A DNA stretch of 64,000 nucleotides from Bin87 sp965204685 (GCA_965204685.1 OZ242004.1:3782001-3846000), one strand, 5' to 3'; counted from the first letter of the stretch, positions 1 through 8,257 are shown. Program-made: numbers and translations. Notes: generated by a model not told the origin, from the letters alone.

Positions 1-234
1 GCCGGCGAGGGGATCCGTTGCAACTCGGTGCATCCCGGTCCGATACAGACGCCGATGCTGGGCGACACTCCGGAGGACGCGGAGCGCATCGCGGCCCAAG
101 TGGGCCGGGTTCCGCTGGGGCGGGTGGGCCAGCCCATCGAGATCGCCTACGGCGTACTGTATCTCGCCAGCGACGAGTCGTCATTCGTCACCGGTTCGGA
201 GGTGGTGATCGACGGCGGGCGGACTGCCCAGTAA
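1..234 (+). CDS. SDR-family oxidoreductase, C-terminal fragment (cut by window edge)
   Basis: The reading frame is open from the first base and ends with TAA at 232-234, so only the last 77 residues of a gene that starts outside the window are visible. The visible part has the usual end of a classical short-chain dehydrogenase: an NSVHPGPIQTPM segment after the active-site helix, the PLGRVGQPIEIAYGVLYLAS helix, and the terminal SSFVTGSEVVIDGG strand. These residues shape the substrate loop and the NAD(P) pocket. The catalytic Ser-Tyr-Lys residues lie outside the window, so substrate and cofactor preference cannot be judged. The ATG at 28 is internal and not the start. Confidence 0.9.
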   Translation, partial: AGEGIRCNSVHPGPIQTPMLGDTPEDAERIAAQVGRVPLGRVGQPIEIAYGVLYLASDESSFVTGSEVVIDGGRTAQ

Positions 235-402
235 GCGACCCGCTGCACGGGGTTGCGGAGTGGATGCCTGACTCCATCGATCACCTGACTCCATCAATCA
301 AAGGAGAGTAGCCGTATCGATACCGAACCGGCACGGCAAGCGGCCACCGAGGTAAACAAGGCCCTGTTTTTCGCCGGGCTGTCGCTTGCCGTTTTCGCCG
401 CC

Positions 403-1542
403 ATGAGCGCGGTCCTCATCGTTCCGCCCCTGCTGGTGGAGATCGGGACCGACTTGAAAGTCTCGGTGCCGGTGGCTGGGCAGTTGGCTACGGCGACTTT
501 CGCGGCCTGGGCGGCGTCGTTGCTATGCGTGGGGCCTCTTTCCGACTCGTTCGGACGACGCCCGGTCGCGTTGGCTGGGTTGGCAATACTCGCCGTGTCC
601 GCGCTGGCGTCAGCGTTCGCGCCCAACATCGAGATCCTGTTGGCGCTCCGCGCGTTGACCGGCCTGGCCGGGGGAACACTCCCACCAACTGCGGTCGGAG
701 TGTTGTCTGATGTCATTTCCCCGGCCCGACGCGCCCAGGCGATTACTGCCATGTTGGCTATCCAGGGCGTGGTCGCCGGCGTGACGGTCCCAATGGTGGC
801 GGTGTTGGCTGACCTCGGCGGGTGGCGGCTTCCCTTTATAGTCACCGGCGCGCTGCTGGCTGCGGCACTGTTGGCTAACTGGGTGTGGTTCCCGAAGGAC
901 AACCGACAGCGAACTCGGAACTTTGCATTTATTTCCCGGTACGTCTCGCTGCTTTCGTTGCGCTATTTCCGGGTGGCGATTGCGGTCGGCGCAACGCAGC
1001 GCATTTCGTTCTGGGCCACACTGAGCTTCTTCCCCGCTCATTTGCTCATAACTTACGACGTGCCTCTGGCGCTGGTGGCCCTTCCCCTGGTGATCACCGC
1101 CGTGGGGCAGGTGGCGGGCAGCTATTCGGCGGCATATGTGGCGAACAATAAACATCGCATCGCCCTGCTGGCGGGTACTTCAATCACAGGTGGCATTTGC
1201 GTGTGCCTGTTCTTCTCGGTCTATCTGGGGCTCTGGTTGGCCGTGGCGGTGGTTGCAATTGGCGCGGGGTTCTTGAGCGTTCTGATGCCCGCCCTGGTGG
1301 CAGTCAGCACCGAATACTCGGGAGAGTCCAAGTCCACCGGGGCCAGCCTGATGGGATTTACCAACCAGTCTTCGGGCGCGCTGGGGGCCGCCGTCGGCGG
1401 GGTTCTGTTGGCTGGTACAGGCTATGCGGGAATTGGGTACATGTGCCTCGCCGTGACCATCGCCAGCGCGCTGATGACCCCTCTCTTTGGCCGGCGGTTC
1501 GGAGAAGCGGCTGGCCGCGCCGCCGCCGAGACTGCCGGCTAA
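403..1542 (+). CDS. MFS transporter (12-TM type, probable drug/metabolite efflux)
   Basis: This is a major facilitator permease. It has alternating hydrophobic helices throughout and the signature loop between TM2 and TM3, GPLSDSFGRRPVALAG, typical of the DHA1/MFS_1 group. It is an inner-membrane secondary transporter; the substrate is unknown. The ATG at 403 lies inside the first membrane helix: the same frame stays open upstream to a stop at 286-288 and encodes a plausible N-terminus (IDTEPARQAATEVNK, then a hydrophobic run). A strong ribosome binding site (AAGGAG, 301-306) sits 9 nt before an ATC codon at 316, and no ATG, GTG or TTG is available there. The true protein therefore probably starts near 316. 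It may be co-transcribed with the preceding SDR. Confidence 0.88.
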   Translation: MSAVLIVPPLLVEIGTDLKVSVPVAGQLATATFAAWAASLLCVGPLSDSFGRRPVALAGLAILAVSALASAFAPNIEILLALRALTGLAGGTLPPTAVGVLSDVISPARRAQAITAMLAIQGVVAGVTVPMVAVLADLGGWRLPFIVTGALLAAALLANWVWFPKDNRQRTRNFAFISRYVSLLSLRYFRVAIAVGATQRISFWATLSFFPAHLLITYDVPLALVALPLVITAVGQVAGSYSAAYVANNKHRIALLAGTSITGGICVCLFFSVYLGLWLAVAVVAIGAGFLSVLMPALVAVSTEYSGESKSTGASLMGFTNQSSGALGAAVGGVLLAGTGYAGIGYMCLAVTIASALMTPLFGRRFGEAAGRAAAETAG

Positions 1543-1578
1543 GGGCTTTACCTGCGGGACTGAACCAGGTCAAGAAAA

Positions 1579-1604
1579 CCGCCCCGGCGGTTTTGCCGGG
1601 GCGG
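1579..1604 (-). terminator. Intrinsic terminator between convergent genes
   Basis: A perfect 10-bp stem (CCGCCCCGGC / GCCGGGGCGG) closes a 6-nt loop. On the minus strand it is followed by TTTT (complement of 1575-1578), so it most clearly terminates the alpha/beta hydrolase transcript. It may also stop the MFS transcript coming from the other side. Confidence 0.8.
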
Positions 1605-1636
1605 CTGAAAGGTTTGTCAAGCCGAGTGGGCTGGAT

Positions 1637-2395
1637 CTAGACGCCAGCCGCTACCGGCGCATGGGCCCTGAAGAATCCGCGCACCTGCTCAATCGTGGTG
1701 GCCTTGAGGTCGGGGTCTTCCTTCCAGGGCCACGCCGTCGTCTGGGCGTTGGGCGCCAATGCCACCATGTCCAGGGCGGCCTGGAGTGAATGGGACGGGG
1801 TGTCGTCCGGCATCACCAGCAGTGGAGTCTGGCAGGCGCGGGCGAAGTCACGGTCCACGCTGTAAAAGAAGTCCGGCTGGACTCGGTACAGGTTGTGTAA
1901 GTATTGTTGGATAGTGTCCATCGAGATGTCCGGCCGGCCAGCGGTCAACTCGGGAGCCCAGACGTCGATCCCCGAGTCGTACATGGCGTCCGGCGTCGCG
2001 TCGGCGTGGCCGACCGGCTGGCACAGCACCGCGGCCCGCACGCGATTGGGGGCCTTCTTGATGAGAGTCATGGCGAAGGGGCCGCCGATGCAGAAGCCGA
2101 TGAAGAGGAACTCGTCGATCCCCAGGTGGTCCATGAGGCCCAGTTGGTCGTCGGCGAACGCGCCCCACGGGTCCTCGACCTGGACCGGACCGGTTGACTG
2201 GCCACCCTGGGCGTTGCGCTGGTCCATGGTGATGCATCGGAATTCGTTGCTGAACTCGTCGAACGCGTTGATGACCTGCCTCGGCCAACCGCTCATGATG
2301 GAGTTCAATCCGCCGCCGGGTGTGCACAGGATCGGAAATCCGGAACCCTTTTCTTCATAATGGATGGTCACATCGCCTCTGGTGTAGAACGGCAT
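1637..2395 (-). CDS. Alpha/beta-fold hydrolase with Cys at the nucleophile elbow
   Basis: A 252-residue alpha/beta hydrolase. The oxyanion-hole segment is CTPGGGLNS (about residues 24-32), an acidic strand FRCITMDQRNAQGG follows, and the nucleophile elbow is GFCIGG with Cys102 where most relatives have Ser. Cys nucleophiles are known in dienelactone hydrolases, but this sequence is closer to the general lyase/esterase type. A late Asp (MPDD, about residue 200) is present; a classical C-terminal catalytic His is not obvious, and the nearest His is in PSHS. The start is supported by AAGGAG 8 nt upstream. It lies alone, convergent with the MFS gene. Substrate unknown. Confidence 0.85.
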   Translation of the reverse strand: MPFYTRGDVTIHYEEKGSGFPILCTPGGGLNSIMSGWPRQVINAFDEFSNEFRCITMDQRNAQGGQSTGPVQVEDPWGAFADDQLGLMDHLGIDEFLFIGFCIGGPFAMTLIKKAPNRVRAAVLCQPVGHADATPDAMYDSGIDVWAPELTAGRPDISMDTIQQYLHNLYRVQPDFFYSVDRDFARACQTPLLVMPDDTPSHSLQAALDMVALAPNAQTTAWPWKEDPDLKATTIEQVRGFFRAHAPVAAGV

Positions 2396-2502
2396 TGCAA
2401 TTTCTCCTTGATGTCGTGTCTAGTGGGCCTCCGGGCGATTGTAACTTGGGCCTTGGGGTTGTCAAGGCGGGCGGACCTCACGCGCACGCAGTTTGTCTTT
2501 TA

Positions 2503-2547
2503 CATCGATGCACAGGATGCACAGGATGGATTTGACGATTGGGATGG
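2503..2547. repeat. Dispersed ACAGGAT-type repeat, copy 1
   Basis: Contains GATGCACAGGATGCACAGGA followed by GGATTTGACGATTGGGATGG. Related copies lie at 2903-2935 and 51866-51899, all outside confidently coding sequence. Confidence 0.6.
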
Positions 2548-2566
2548 CTCCTTTGGGATTGGATTT

Positions 2567-2614
2567 TTTGCAGGTGACTGGCGGTTGGTATTTGCAGGCG
2601 ATTGGCGGTTGGTT
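2567..2614. repeat. 24-bp tandem duplication
   Basis: Two adjacent 24-nt units, 2567-2590 and 2591-2614, both beginning TTTGCAGG and containing TGGCGGTTGGT. They differ at three positions. Two copies only, so this is not a CRISPR array. Confidence 0.7.
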
Positions 2615-2902
2615 GGTTGATTTTGACCAGGTTCCGGGAAGTGATCAGCCCCACGGCCGGGGGTAATGCGCTGGCTTTTGGCCCTCATTTTCCATGCCCA
2701 CGGCATGGCGCGCTGTTGCGGGCGCGGCGACCCAGGAGACTACTCCGATTAGAGCGGTCGGGGACAGTCTCCTGCGATACGGGTAGCGACTTGAATGCTG
2801 ATCGGATTTGGCCGTATGTTCTCGGAACCTGATCGGTAAGGGACAATCACCTGCGGGACACATGATAGCACGGGCGTTCTGAATGGGTCAAGAGGGTTAG
2901 TT

Positions 2903-2935
2903 GGCATGGATGGACAGGATGGGCAGGATTTTTTT
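2903..2935. repeat. Dispersed ACAGGAT-type repeat, copy 2
   Basis: Contains GGATGGACAGGATGGGCAGG followed by a T-run. Same family as 2503-2547 and 51866-51899. Confidence 0.6.
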
Positions 2936-2942
2936 GCCGACG

Positions 2943-3014
2943 GGATTGCCGCGCTGCGCTGGCAATGACCGCCATGGCGGCGACGAGATTGCCGCGCTGC
3001 GCTCGCAATGACAG
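2943..3014. repeat. Tandem pair of ATTGCC...GCAATGAC palindromic units
   Basis: Two units at a 43-nt period (ATTGCC at 2945 and 2988). Each contains ATTGCCGCGCTGCGCT and ends GCAATGAC. A further copy and an inverted partner lie at 3646-3752. The ends are inverted repeats (GTCATTGC...GCAATGAC), which resembles REP/MITE-type dispersed elements seen in many bacterial genomes. Confidence 0.65.
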
Positions 3015-3217
3015 GTTTGCGGAAAACTGAGTACACGCGAGGTCAGTCCCAAGTGGATGAAGCGCCGTTTTATGGATAGAATGGCCGGCGCGCACTTCCG
3101 CGTCTCAACCTAAATTCGAGTTGGCGATTCCGATCCGCAGCCTTCAAGAACACAGGAAGAGCCGCAGACCCGGTTGTGTAATGGCGTTGTCTGAAAAGAA
3201 ATTGTTGGAGACAAGAG

Positions 3218-3628
3218 ATGCCGAAGATAATCCCCGTGCCCGATGAACTCAGCCAGCCCTTCTGGGATGCGGTGAATGAGCGGCGACTGATAGTCCAGAA
3301 CTGTATCGGATGCGACAGGCTCCAGTACCCGCCCGGGGTAGATTGCCGGGTCTGCGAATCCGCGGATGGGGTGGAGTGGAAAGAGGTGGAAGGCAAGGGC
3401 CACATCGCCGCCTACATCGTCATCGAGGACGGCCGGCTCAACCGCCGGATGGCCGACCAGCCCTACAATCTTGCGCTGGTGACCCTGGATCAGGACCCCA
3501 CCGTGAACTTCTACTCCAACCTGCCGGGCACCCCACCCTACGAGGTGCCGGTGGGCGCAGCCGTGGAGGTTACCTTCGAAGAGGTGGCCCCCGGCCAATT
3601 GATACACGAATGGCAGGTGGTGGAATAG
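3218..3628 (+). CDS. DUF35-type Zn-ribbon/OB-fold protein, partner of the thiolase-like protein
   Basis: A 136-residue protein with the DUF35 architecture. An N-terminal amphipathic segment (LSQPFWDAVNERRL) is followed by a zinc ribbon with two knuckles (NCIGCDRLQYPPGVDCRVCE, about residues 28-47), then an OB-fold beta domain. In known systems such proteins bind an acyl-CoA thiolase/Ltp-like subunit, as in sterol side-chain retro-aldolases (Ltp2 with a DUF35 protein) or benzylsuccinate-pathway thiolases. The thiolase-like gene starts 154 nt downstream on the same strand, which fits an obligate pair. The start has GGAG about 8 nt upstream. A palindromic repeat element sits between the two genes. 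Confidence 0.9.
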   Translation: MPKIIPVPDELSQPFWDAVNERRLIVQNCIGCDRLQYPPGVDCRVCESADGVEWKEVEGKGHIAAYIVIEDGRLNRRMADQPYNLALVTLDQDPTVNFYSNLPGTPPYEVPVGAAVEVTFEEVAPGQLIHEWQVVE

Positions 3629-3645
3629 CTCACGTGTACTCAGTT

Positions 3646-3752
3646 TGTCATGGCGAGGAGCGAAGCTCTATCTTTGACAAATCTGGCAATCCCGTTGCGG
3701 GAGCGACCTTTCCTTCGGCGTCGAGATTGCCACGCTTCGCTCGCAATGACAG
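3646..3752. repeat. MITE-like palindromic element between the DUF35 and thiolase genes
   Basis: The left end TGTCATGGCGAGGAGCGAAG (3646-3665) is inverted relative to the right end, which contains CTTCGCTCGCAATGACAG (3735-3752). The right half matches the units at 2943-3014. The roughly 107-nt element with inverted ends is inserted inside an otherwise natural two-gene operon. Confidence 0.65.
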
Positions 3753-3782
3753 GTTGCGCAAAAAGCGAAAAAAGGACGGACT

Positions 3783-5099
3783 ATGACCAGCAGCAATGAC
3801 TTCCAATGGCGCAGGGACCGTGACGGGCTGGGGGTGTGGGAACACCGGGGTAAGGTCGCGGTCGTCGGGTATGGCCATTCGCCGGTGGACCGCCGGTGGG
3901 ATGGCATCGACCTGGATAGCTCCCTGGGCGCGTACACCATCATGGCCTGCGAAAAGGCTATGGAGCAGGCCGGGGTCACCATCGATCAGGTAGACGGCAT
4001 CGTGTGCTGCGACAGCCACATCGCCGGCGGCAGCGGCGGGACAGCCTCACAGTGGGCGCCGCGGCCCTACTTTGATCCGCCCTACGACTCCGAGTACGGC
4101 CTGACGCTGATCAACGCCCAGTGGCTCATCAACACCATGGGCTTCAAGAACGTCAAATTCGCCCCCACCGGGGTACCGACCATCGGCGAGATGGTGGGCA
4201 TGGCGTCCCAGGCCGTGGGCGACGGAGTTTGCTCCACCTGCCTGGTCATCTATCCGACGGGCAACATGGAAGGACGCTACCGGCGGGGCGGCGAGAATGC
4301 CGACGACTACGCCCGGGGCGCGCGCCAGTGGACCGTGCCCTGGGGCAACCACGGCGGCAACGACTTCATCAACATCTTCCCCCACCGGCAGTATTTGATG
4401 AAGTACGGCGGCGTACATGAGGACCTGGTCCACTTTGTGAGAAACCAGCACAAGAACGGGATGCTCACTCCCTGGGGGTACAACGCCACCCACAACATCC
4501 AGCCCATATCGGTGGAAGACTACATAGGCTCCAGGCCGATTTTGAATCCGCTACGCATCTGGGACTGCGACCGCCCCGTCAACGCCTCGGCAGCCTACCT
4601 GTTCACCACCGCCGAGCGGGCGCAGGATATGAAATCCCAGCCGGTGTACGTGCTCAACCATTCTCAGCACAACTTCGCGTTCCGGACAACCCAGCCCGAC
4701 CTGGACGAAGTGGAGATGTGGACCGACCGGCAGGCAGCCCGCATGTACGAAGGCGCCGGCCTGGGCCCCGCCGACGTGGACATCTTCAACCCTTACGACG
4801 GGTACTCCATAATGACCCAGTTCTTCCTGGAGGGCTTCCAGTGGCACGGGGTCAAGCGGGGCGAAGCCTTGTCCTTCTACGCTGGCGACATCACGGTCAA
4901 GGGCCCGCACCCCTTCAGTTCCAGCGGCGGCAACCTGGGCAACGGCCGCACCCGCACCGCCATGTACACCGACAGCATCGAGCAACTGCGAGGCACCGCC
5001 GGCGACCGCCAGGTAACCGTGCGGGCCGAGACCGCCCTGTGCGCCTTCAGCACTCCCAGCAGCGGCGGTTGGCTGATGCTGGGCAAGTACCCTTCGTGA
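3783..5099 (+). CDS. Thiolase-fold protein (SCP-x/Ltp-like acyl-CoA thiolase or retro-aldolase)
   Basis: A 438-residue thiolase-superfamily protein. The N-terminal strand KVAVVGYGHSPVDRR, the helix ACEKAMEQAGVTIDQVDGIVCCD and the late segment GAGLGPADVDIFNPYDGYSI match the duplicated thiolase halves of the SCP-x/lipid-transfer group. The C-terminal glycine-rich loop reads HPFSSSGGNLGNGRT, where classical degradative thiolases have GHPxGxSG, so Claisen-type thiolysis is uncertain. With its DUF35 neighbour it probably acts on a CoA thioester, either by thiolysis or retro-aldol cleavage. The start has AAGGACGG a few nucleotides upstream. It is the last gene of the pair. Confidence 0.87.
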   Translation: MTSSNDFQWRRDRDGLGVWEHRGKVAVVGYGHSPVDRRWDGIDLDSSLGAYTIMACEKAMEQAGVTIDQVDGIVCCDSHIAGGSGGTASQWAPRPYFDPPYDSEYGLTLINAQWLINTMGFKNVKFAPTGVPTIGEMVGMASQAVGDGVCSTCLVIYPTGNMEGRYRRGGENADDYARGARQWTVPWGNHGGNDFINIFPHRQYLMKYGGVHEDLVHFVRNQHKNGMLTPWGYNATHNIQPISVEDYIGSRPILNPLRIWDCDRPVNASAAYLFTTAERAQDMKSQPVYVLNHSQHNFAFRTTQPDLDEVEMWTDRQAARMYEGAGLGPADVDIFNPYDGYSIMTQFFLEGFQWHGVKRGEALSFYAGDITVKGPHPFSSSGGNLGNGRTRTAMYTDSIEQLRGTAGDRQVTVRAETALCAFSTPSSGGWLMLGKYPS

Positions 5100-5159
5100 T
5101 GATTCCGGGGACGACGTGAAGGTTCATGTGAATGTCTGACCCCAGCAGAACGTCGCGTT

Positions 5160-5588
5160 TTACGGTGCTCCGGACGGTTCATCAGCCTTCCATAGCCGCC
5201 CCTTGATTGCCAATCGCGCGGCTACCGTGGCCGGCAATACGCCCAGAAGCCAGAACGTCAGGAACCATATCACGAAGAGGAAATCTAACGACAGGTACGA
5301 GTATCTGCTCGCCATTTCGCGGCAAACCGCTATTCCAATTGCAAATGCCACCCAGGACAGCGCGGCCCCAATGGTAAGGGACCAAAATCCAGTCAAACGG
5401 CTACGTTGATTCTGGGCTCTCAAAAAAACAACGCCGGCCCAGACCATCCAACAACATACCCACCCTATGCCTCCGGCTGCGGCCGACACCGGGAATTCAT
5501 CATTGTCCACAACTGCCAAGGCACATCCCCCTCCTCCGCAAAGACCCGGCGTCGCCAATATGCAAAGTATAAGGATAGGCGTTCTCAT
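5160..5588 (-). CDS. Small membrane protein of unknown function
   Basis: A 142-residue protein not recognised as a named family. It begins with a hydrophobic, signal-like stretch (MRTPILILCILATPGLCGGG; a lipobox-like LCGGG is possible) and has three further membrane segments: GGIGWVCCWMVWAGVVFL, LTIGAALSWVAFAIGIAV and FLFVIWFLTFWLLGVLPA. It ends in a short basic/acidic cytoplasmic tail. A GGAG sequence precedes the ATG at a usable distance, which supports it as a real gene. Base composition is lower in GC than its neighbours. It is tail-to-tail with the thiolase gene. Confidence 0.6.
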   Translation of the reverse strand: MRTPILILCILATPGLCGGGGCALAVVDNDEFPVSAAAGGIGWVCCWMVWAGVVFLRAQNQRSRLTGFWSLTIGAALSWVAFAIGIAVCREMASRYSYLSLDFLFVIWFLTFWLLGVLPATVAARLAIKGRLWKADEPSGAP

Positions 5589-5730
5589 GCAGTTTCATCT
5601 CCACCGTTCGGCGGCCAAATCCTTAAACTTCGATCCCGTGCTGACATCCATGAAGCTTTCCTGTCCCTCGGCTGTTCAATCATCTGCTTCCGACGACTAA
5701 CATCTTTTTGTCAGGGGTTCTAAATAACGC

Positions 5731-6129
5731 TCATCGTGCGGCGTCCACGCATCGCAAACCGCCGGACCAGTTGAGGATACGTCGGTCCGAAGTCACCAGT
5801 TGGTGGCCGTTCATGGCGGTGGCGACGGTGATGCGGTCAGCCGGCTCGGCGAGGAAATCACGAAGTTCATTAGCGCGAATGCCGATCTCGCCGTCCACGG
5901 GGATCTCGATCAGGCCCGGGGCCAATTGCTCCAGCCGCCACCGGCTCACGTCCTCGGGGTATTCGATGCGTCCCTTCTCCCGAAGCATCGCCATCTCCCA
6001 GAATGACATGGCCGACATGGCAACTTCCGCGGCCTGCCAGGCCCGCTCAATTTCAGCGCGAGCTACCGGGCCCAGCCTGGCATCGCCGGCCCTCAGCCAC
6101 AGGGTGGCGTGGGTGTCCAGCAGGATCAC
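5731..6129 (-). CDS. vapC: PIN-domain toxin (VapC family)
   Basis: A 132-residue PIN-domain ribonuclease. The four expected metal-binding acidic residues can be placed: Asp5 (MILLDTHATLW), Glu45 (SFWEMAML), Asp98 (EPADRITVATA) and Asp115 (LVTSDRRIL). The DTHATLW opening is typical of the subgroup paired with Phd/YefM antitoxins. It overlaps the upstream antitoxin by 4 nt (ATGA, 6126-6129), so translation is probably coupled. Expected activity is site-specific RNA cleavage when the antitoxin is degraded; the target cannot be read from the sequence. Confidence 0.92.
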   Translation of the reverse strand: MILLDTHATLWLRAGDARLGPVARAEIERAWQAAEVAMSAMSFWEMAMLREKGRIEYPEDVSRWRLEQLAPGLIEIPVDGEIGIRANELRDFLAEPADRITVATAMNGHQLVTSDRRILNWSGGLRCVDAAR

Positions 6130-6407
6130 GGGTTGAGCACCCGATCAGGGCCGGACTGGGCTTCCCATTCAACGTCAATGGGCGAGATGATGTCGCCGGT
6201 GATTTTCAGGCGCCCCTTGTCGATGCCAAACAGCGTCTTGGGCCGCTCGTGGAAGGCGGTCAGCTTGGCCACGGGCTTGCCGTTCTTGGTGATGACGATC
6301 TCGCCGCCGTTTTCGGCCACCTCGTCCATCAGCCCCAGGCACTTGGCCTTGAACTCGGATGCCTTCATCGTCCGGCTCTGGCCGGCGTCTCCGCTGCGGG
6401 TGGTCAT
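6126..6407 (-). CDS. Phd/YefM-family antitoxin
   Basis: A 93-residue antitoxin. The N-terminal half (MKASEFKAKCLGLMDEVAENGGEIVITKNGKPVAKL) is the Phd/YefM DNA-binding fold. The C-terminal half (DIISPIDVEWEAQ) is the toxin-binding tail common beside PIN toxins. The ATG at 6407 is preferred: GGAG lies 8 nt upstream, and the alternative ATG at 6446 would sit at the edge of the likely promoter. It overlaps the toxin start by 4 nt. Such antitoxins usually repress their own operon. Confidence 0.88.
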   Translation of the reverse strand: MTTRSGDAGQSRTMKASEFKAKCLGLMDEVAENGGEIVITKNGKPVAKLTAFHERPKTLFGIDKGRLKITGDIISPIDVEWEAQSGPDRVLNP

Positions 6408-6448
6408 GGTAAACGCTCCGATGAGGTGGGCGGTGCTACTTTGCACTC

Positions 6449-6476
6449 ATTGTACAGTGTCCAAAGTTATGGTCAC
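6449..6476 (-). promoter_or_regulatory. Candidate promoter of the toxin-antitoxin operon
   Basis: Read on the minus strand there is GTGACC (-35-like), a 16-nt spacer and TACAAT (-10). The expected transcript start is about 35 nt before the antitoxin ATG. CACT...AGTG arms around the -10 box could form an operator for the antitoxin; this is an inference. Confidence 0.4.
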
Positions 6477-6566
6477 CGCGGCGCCCACGCCGACATAGTG
6501 ATCGGCCCGGACGAACAGGTCCGGGCCGACTCTTTGCTCTTCGTGTTGGCGGGGCGGCGCTGAGAA

Positions 6567-8141
6567 TTATCCAGCCGCGACCCAATCGGCCACGCGCTCG
6601 CCAACCATGATGACGGTGGGGTGGATGCCGCCGGAACGGGGCACCCGCGGCATCACCGACGCGTCGACGACCCACAGGCCCTCGACGCCGCGCACGCGGC
6701 AATACTGGTCGACCACGGCCATGTCGTCGCCGTCGGGACCCATCCGGCAGGTGCCGGAAACGTGGCGCGCCGTGCCCACCGTCTCCCGCGCCCAACGGTC
6801 CAGAGCATCATCATTGTTCAGGATGTCGTCCGGCGGATTGATGCGGAAGTCGCACACGTCCCTGAAGGCGTCCGATTCCAGCATCCGCGCGCCGAAGCGG
6901 ATGCCTTCCCGAATCCGCCGGGCGTCGTTAGGATGGCGCAGGTACTGGTAGTTGAACTCGGGCTGCACGTCGGGGTCGGATGACTGCAACCGGACAAAGC
7001 CCGACCCATCCGGCAGCCCCAGCGTGCAGGAGATCCGCGCCGCCCGTTCCGGCGGAACGTCCCCCGTGTTGTACCGGGTCCGCACGCCGGCGACCTTCTC
7101 TTCCCGCTCGTCCACCACCGTGCTGACCCGCAACACCATGTCGTTGGTGTAGCCCAACCCCTCGGAGGAGTAGTGCAGGCCGAAGTGCGGCGCGTCCAGG
7201 TCGCCGGTCAGCGTCTTGCCGTCCTTCACCTTGTAGGTGACGTGCACGCTCAGGTGGTTCCACAACCCCTGGCCGACGCCGGGGCTGTCGTGGATGACGG
7301 GGATGCCGAATTGCTGCAGGTGCTCCCGGGGACCGACGCCCGACAACAGCAGCAACTGCGGCGACCGGATCGCCCCGCTGCTCAGGACGACACGTTCGGC
7401 CTCGACCGTGAAGATCTCGCCTCCGCTCGCGGCCTCCACGCCGATAGCCTTGGCGCCTGCGAACAGGACCCGGCGCACGTAGACGTTGCCCCGCACCGTC
7501 AGGTTGAGCCGGTGCCGCATGGGGTTGAGGTGCGTCATGGCCGCGCTCATGCGGATGCCGCCCAGGTTGTTGGTCGGCGACACGCCCACGCCGGTGGGGT
7601 TCGGCCCGTTGGTATCCTCCACGGCGGGGTAGCCCTCGGCCAGGCAGGCGTCGTAGAAAGCTTTCTGGATGTCCGCCCAGGCGCCGGTTCGACGGCGGCG
7701 CACCGGCATCGGGCCGTCCGAACCGTGGTAGTCGTCCTGGATGTCCATATCGTTTTCCATCTTGCGATAGAAGGGCAGCACCTTGTCGTAGGACCACTCG
7801 TCGTTGCCCCTGGCAGCCCAGTCGTCAAAGTCCTCGGGGAACCCGCGCTGCATCGCCTGGCCGTTGATGGACGAGCCGCCGCCGATCACCTTGCCCTGGG
7901 CGACGTGGATCTCGCCCTGCTCCTCGGTGATGGTACCGCGCAGCGCCCAGTTGTGGATGGAATCCTGGGCTTCGGCGTACCGGGTGCCGCCGAACTTGAC
8001 ATCGTCCGGCAGGGTGGCCACGTCCGGATAGTCGTTGCCGGCCTCCAGCAACAGCACCGAGGTGTTCGCGTCCTCTGCCAGCCGGCTGGCCAGCGTCGAG
8101 CCGGCCGCGCCGCCGCCAACCACGATAACGTCGTACTTCAT
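6567..8141 (-). CDS. GMC-family FAD oxidoreductase (paralogue 1; His/His type)
   Basis: A 524-residue glucose-methanol-choline oxidoreductase. The FAD dinucleotide motif is YDVIVVGGGAAGSTLASRL at the N-terminus, GMC signature 1 is GKVIGGGSSINGQ, signature 2 is GAIRSPQLLLLSGVGP, and the active-site His is in ARHVSGTCRMG. The second catalytic position in the C-terminal SGGIHPTVIM segment is His, whereas the other three GMC paralogues in the window have Asn there. It oxidises an alcohol, probably passing electrons to oxygen or an acceptor; the substrate is unknown. The start is placed at the ATG after AGGAGG rather than 21 nt upstream. It stands alone, divergent from the ATPase gene. Confidence 0.94.
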   Translation of the reverse strand: MKYDVIVVGGGAAGSTLASRLAEDANTSVLLLEAGNDYPDVATLPDDVKFGGTRYAEAQDSIHNWALRGTITEEQGEIHVAQGKVIGGGSSINGQAMQRGFPEDFDDWAARGNDEWSYDKVLPFYRKMENDMDIQDDYHGSDGPMPVRRRRTGAWADIQKAFYDACLAEGYPAVEDTNGPNPTGVGVSPTNNLGGIRMSAAMTHLNPMRHRLNLTVRGNVYVRRVLFAGAKAIGVEAASGGEIFTVEAERVVLSSGAIRSPQLLLLSGVGPREHLQQFGIPVIHDSPGVGQGLWNHLSVHVTYKVKDGKTLTGDLDAPHFGLHYSSEGLGYTNDMVLRVSTVVDEREEKVAGVRTRYNTGDVPPERAARISCTLGLPDGSGFVRLQSSDPDVQPEFNYQYLRHPNDARRIREGIRFGARMLESDAFRDVCDFRINPPDDILNNDDALDRWARETVGTARHVSGTCRMGPDGDDMAVVDQYCRVRGVEGLWVVDASVMPRVPRSGGIHPTVIMVGERVADWVAAG

Positions 8142-8257
8142 GCGTCCTCCTGGGGCTATCATTTCCCCGTGTTGAATTGATAGTTTAGACTGGGATTATA
8201 TCGGAAAACCGCCGCGCCAATTGCAGCCGTCATCCCACAGACACCGGGGGAGCCACC

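Larger units (their letters stand above)
2396..3217. other. Gene-free repeat island (about 820 nt)
   Basis: No convincing coding frame was found on either strand. The stretch is filled with short repeats listed separately: two copies of an ACAGGAT-type repeat, a 24-bp tandem duplication, a 9-bp inverted repeat (2733-2741 with 2766-2774) and a tandem pair of ATTGCC...GCAATGAC palindromic units. It separates the divergent alpha/beta hydrolase (minus) from the Zn-ribbon/thiolase pair (plus), so promoters for both are expected inside it. Confidence 0.7.

Noticed and set aside
2567..2614. Possible CRISPR array
   Set aside because: Only two adjacent 24-nt copies without spacers and no cas genes.
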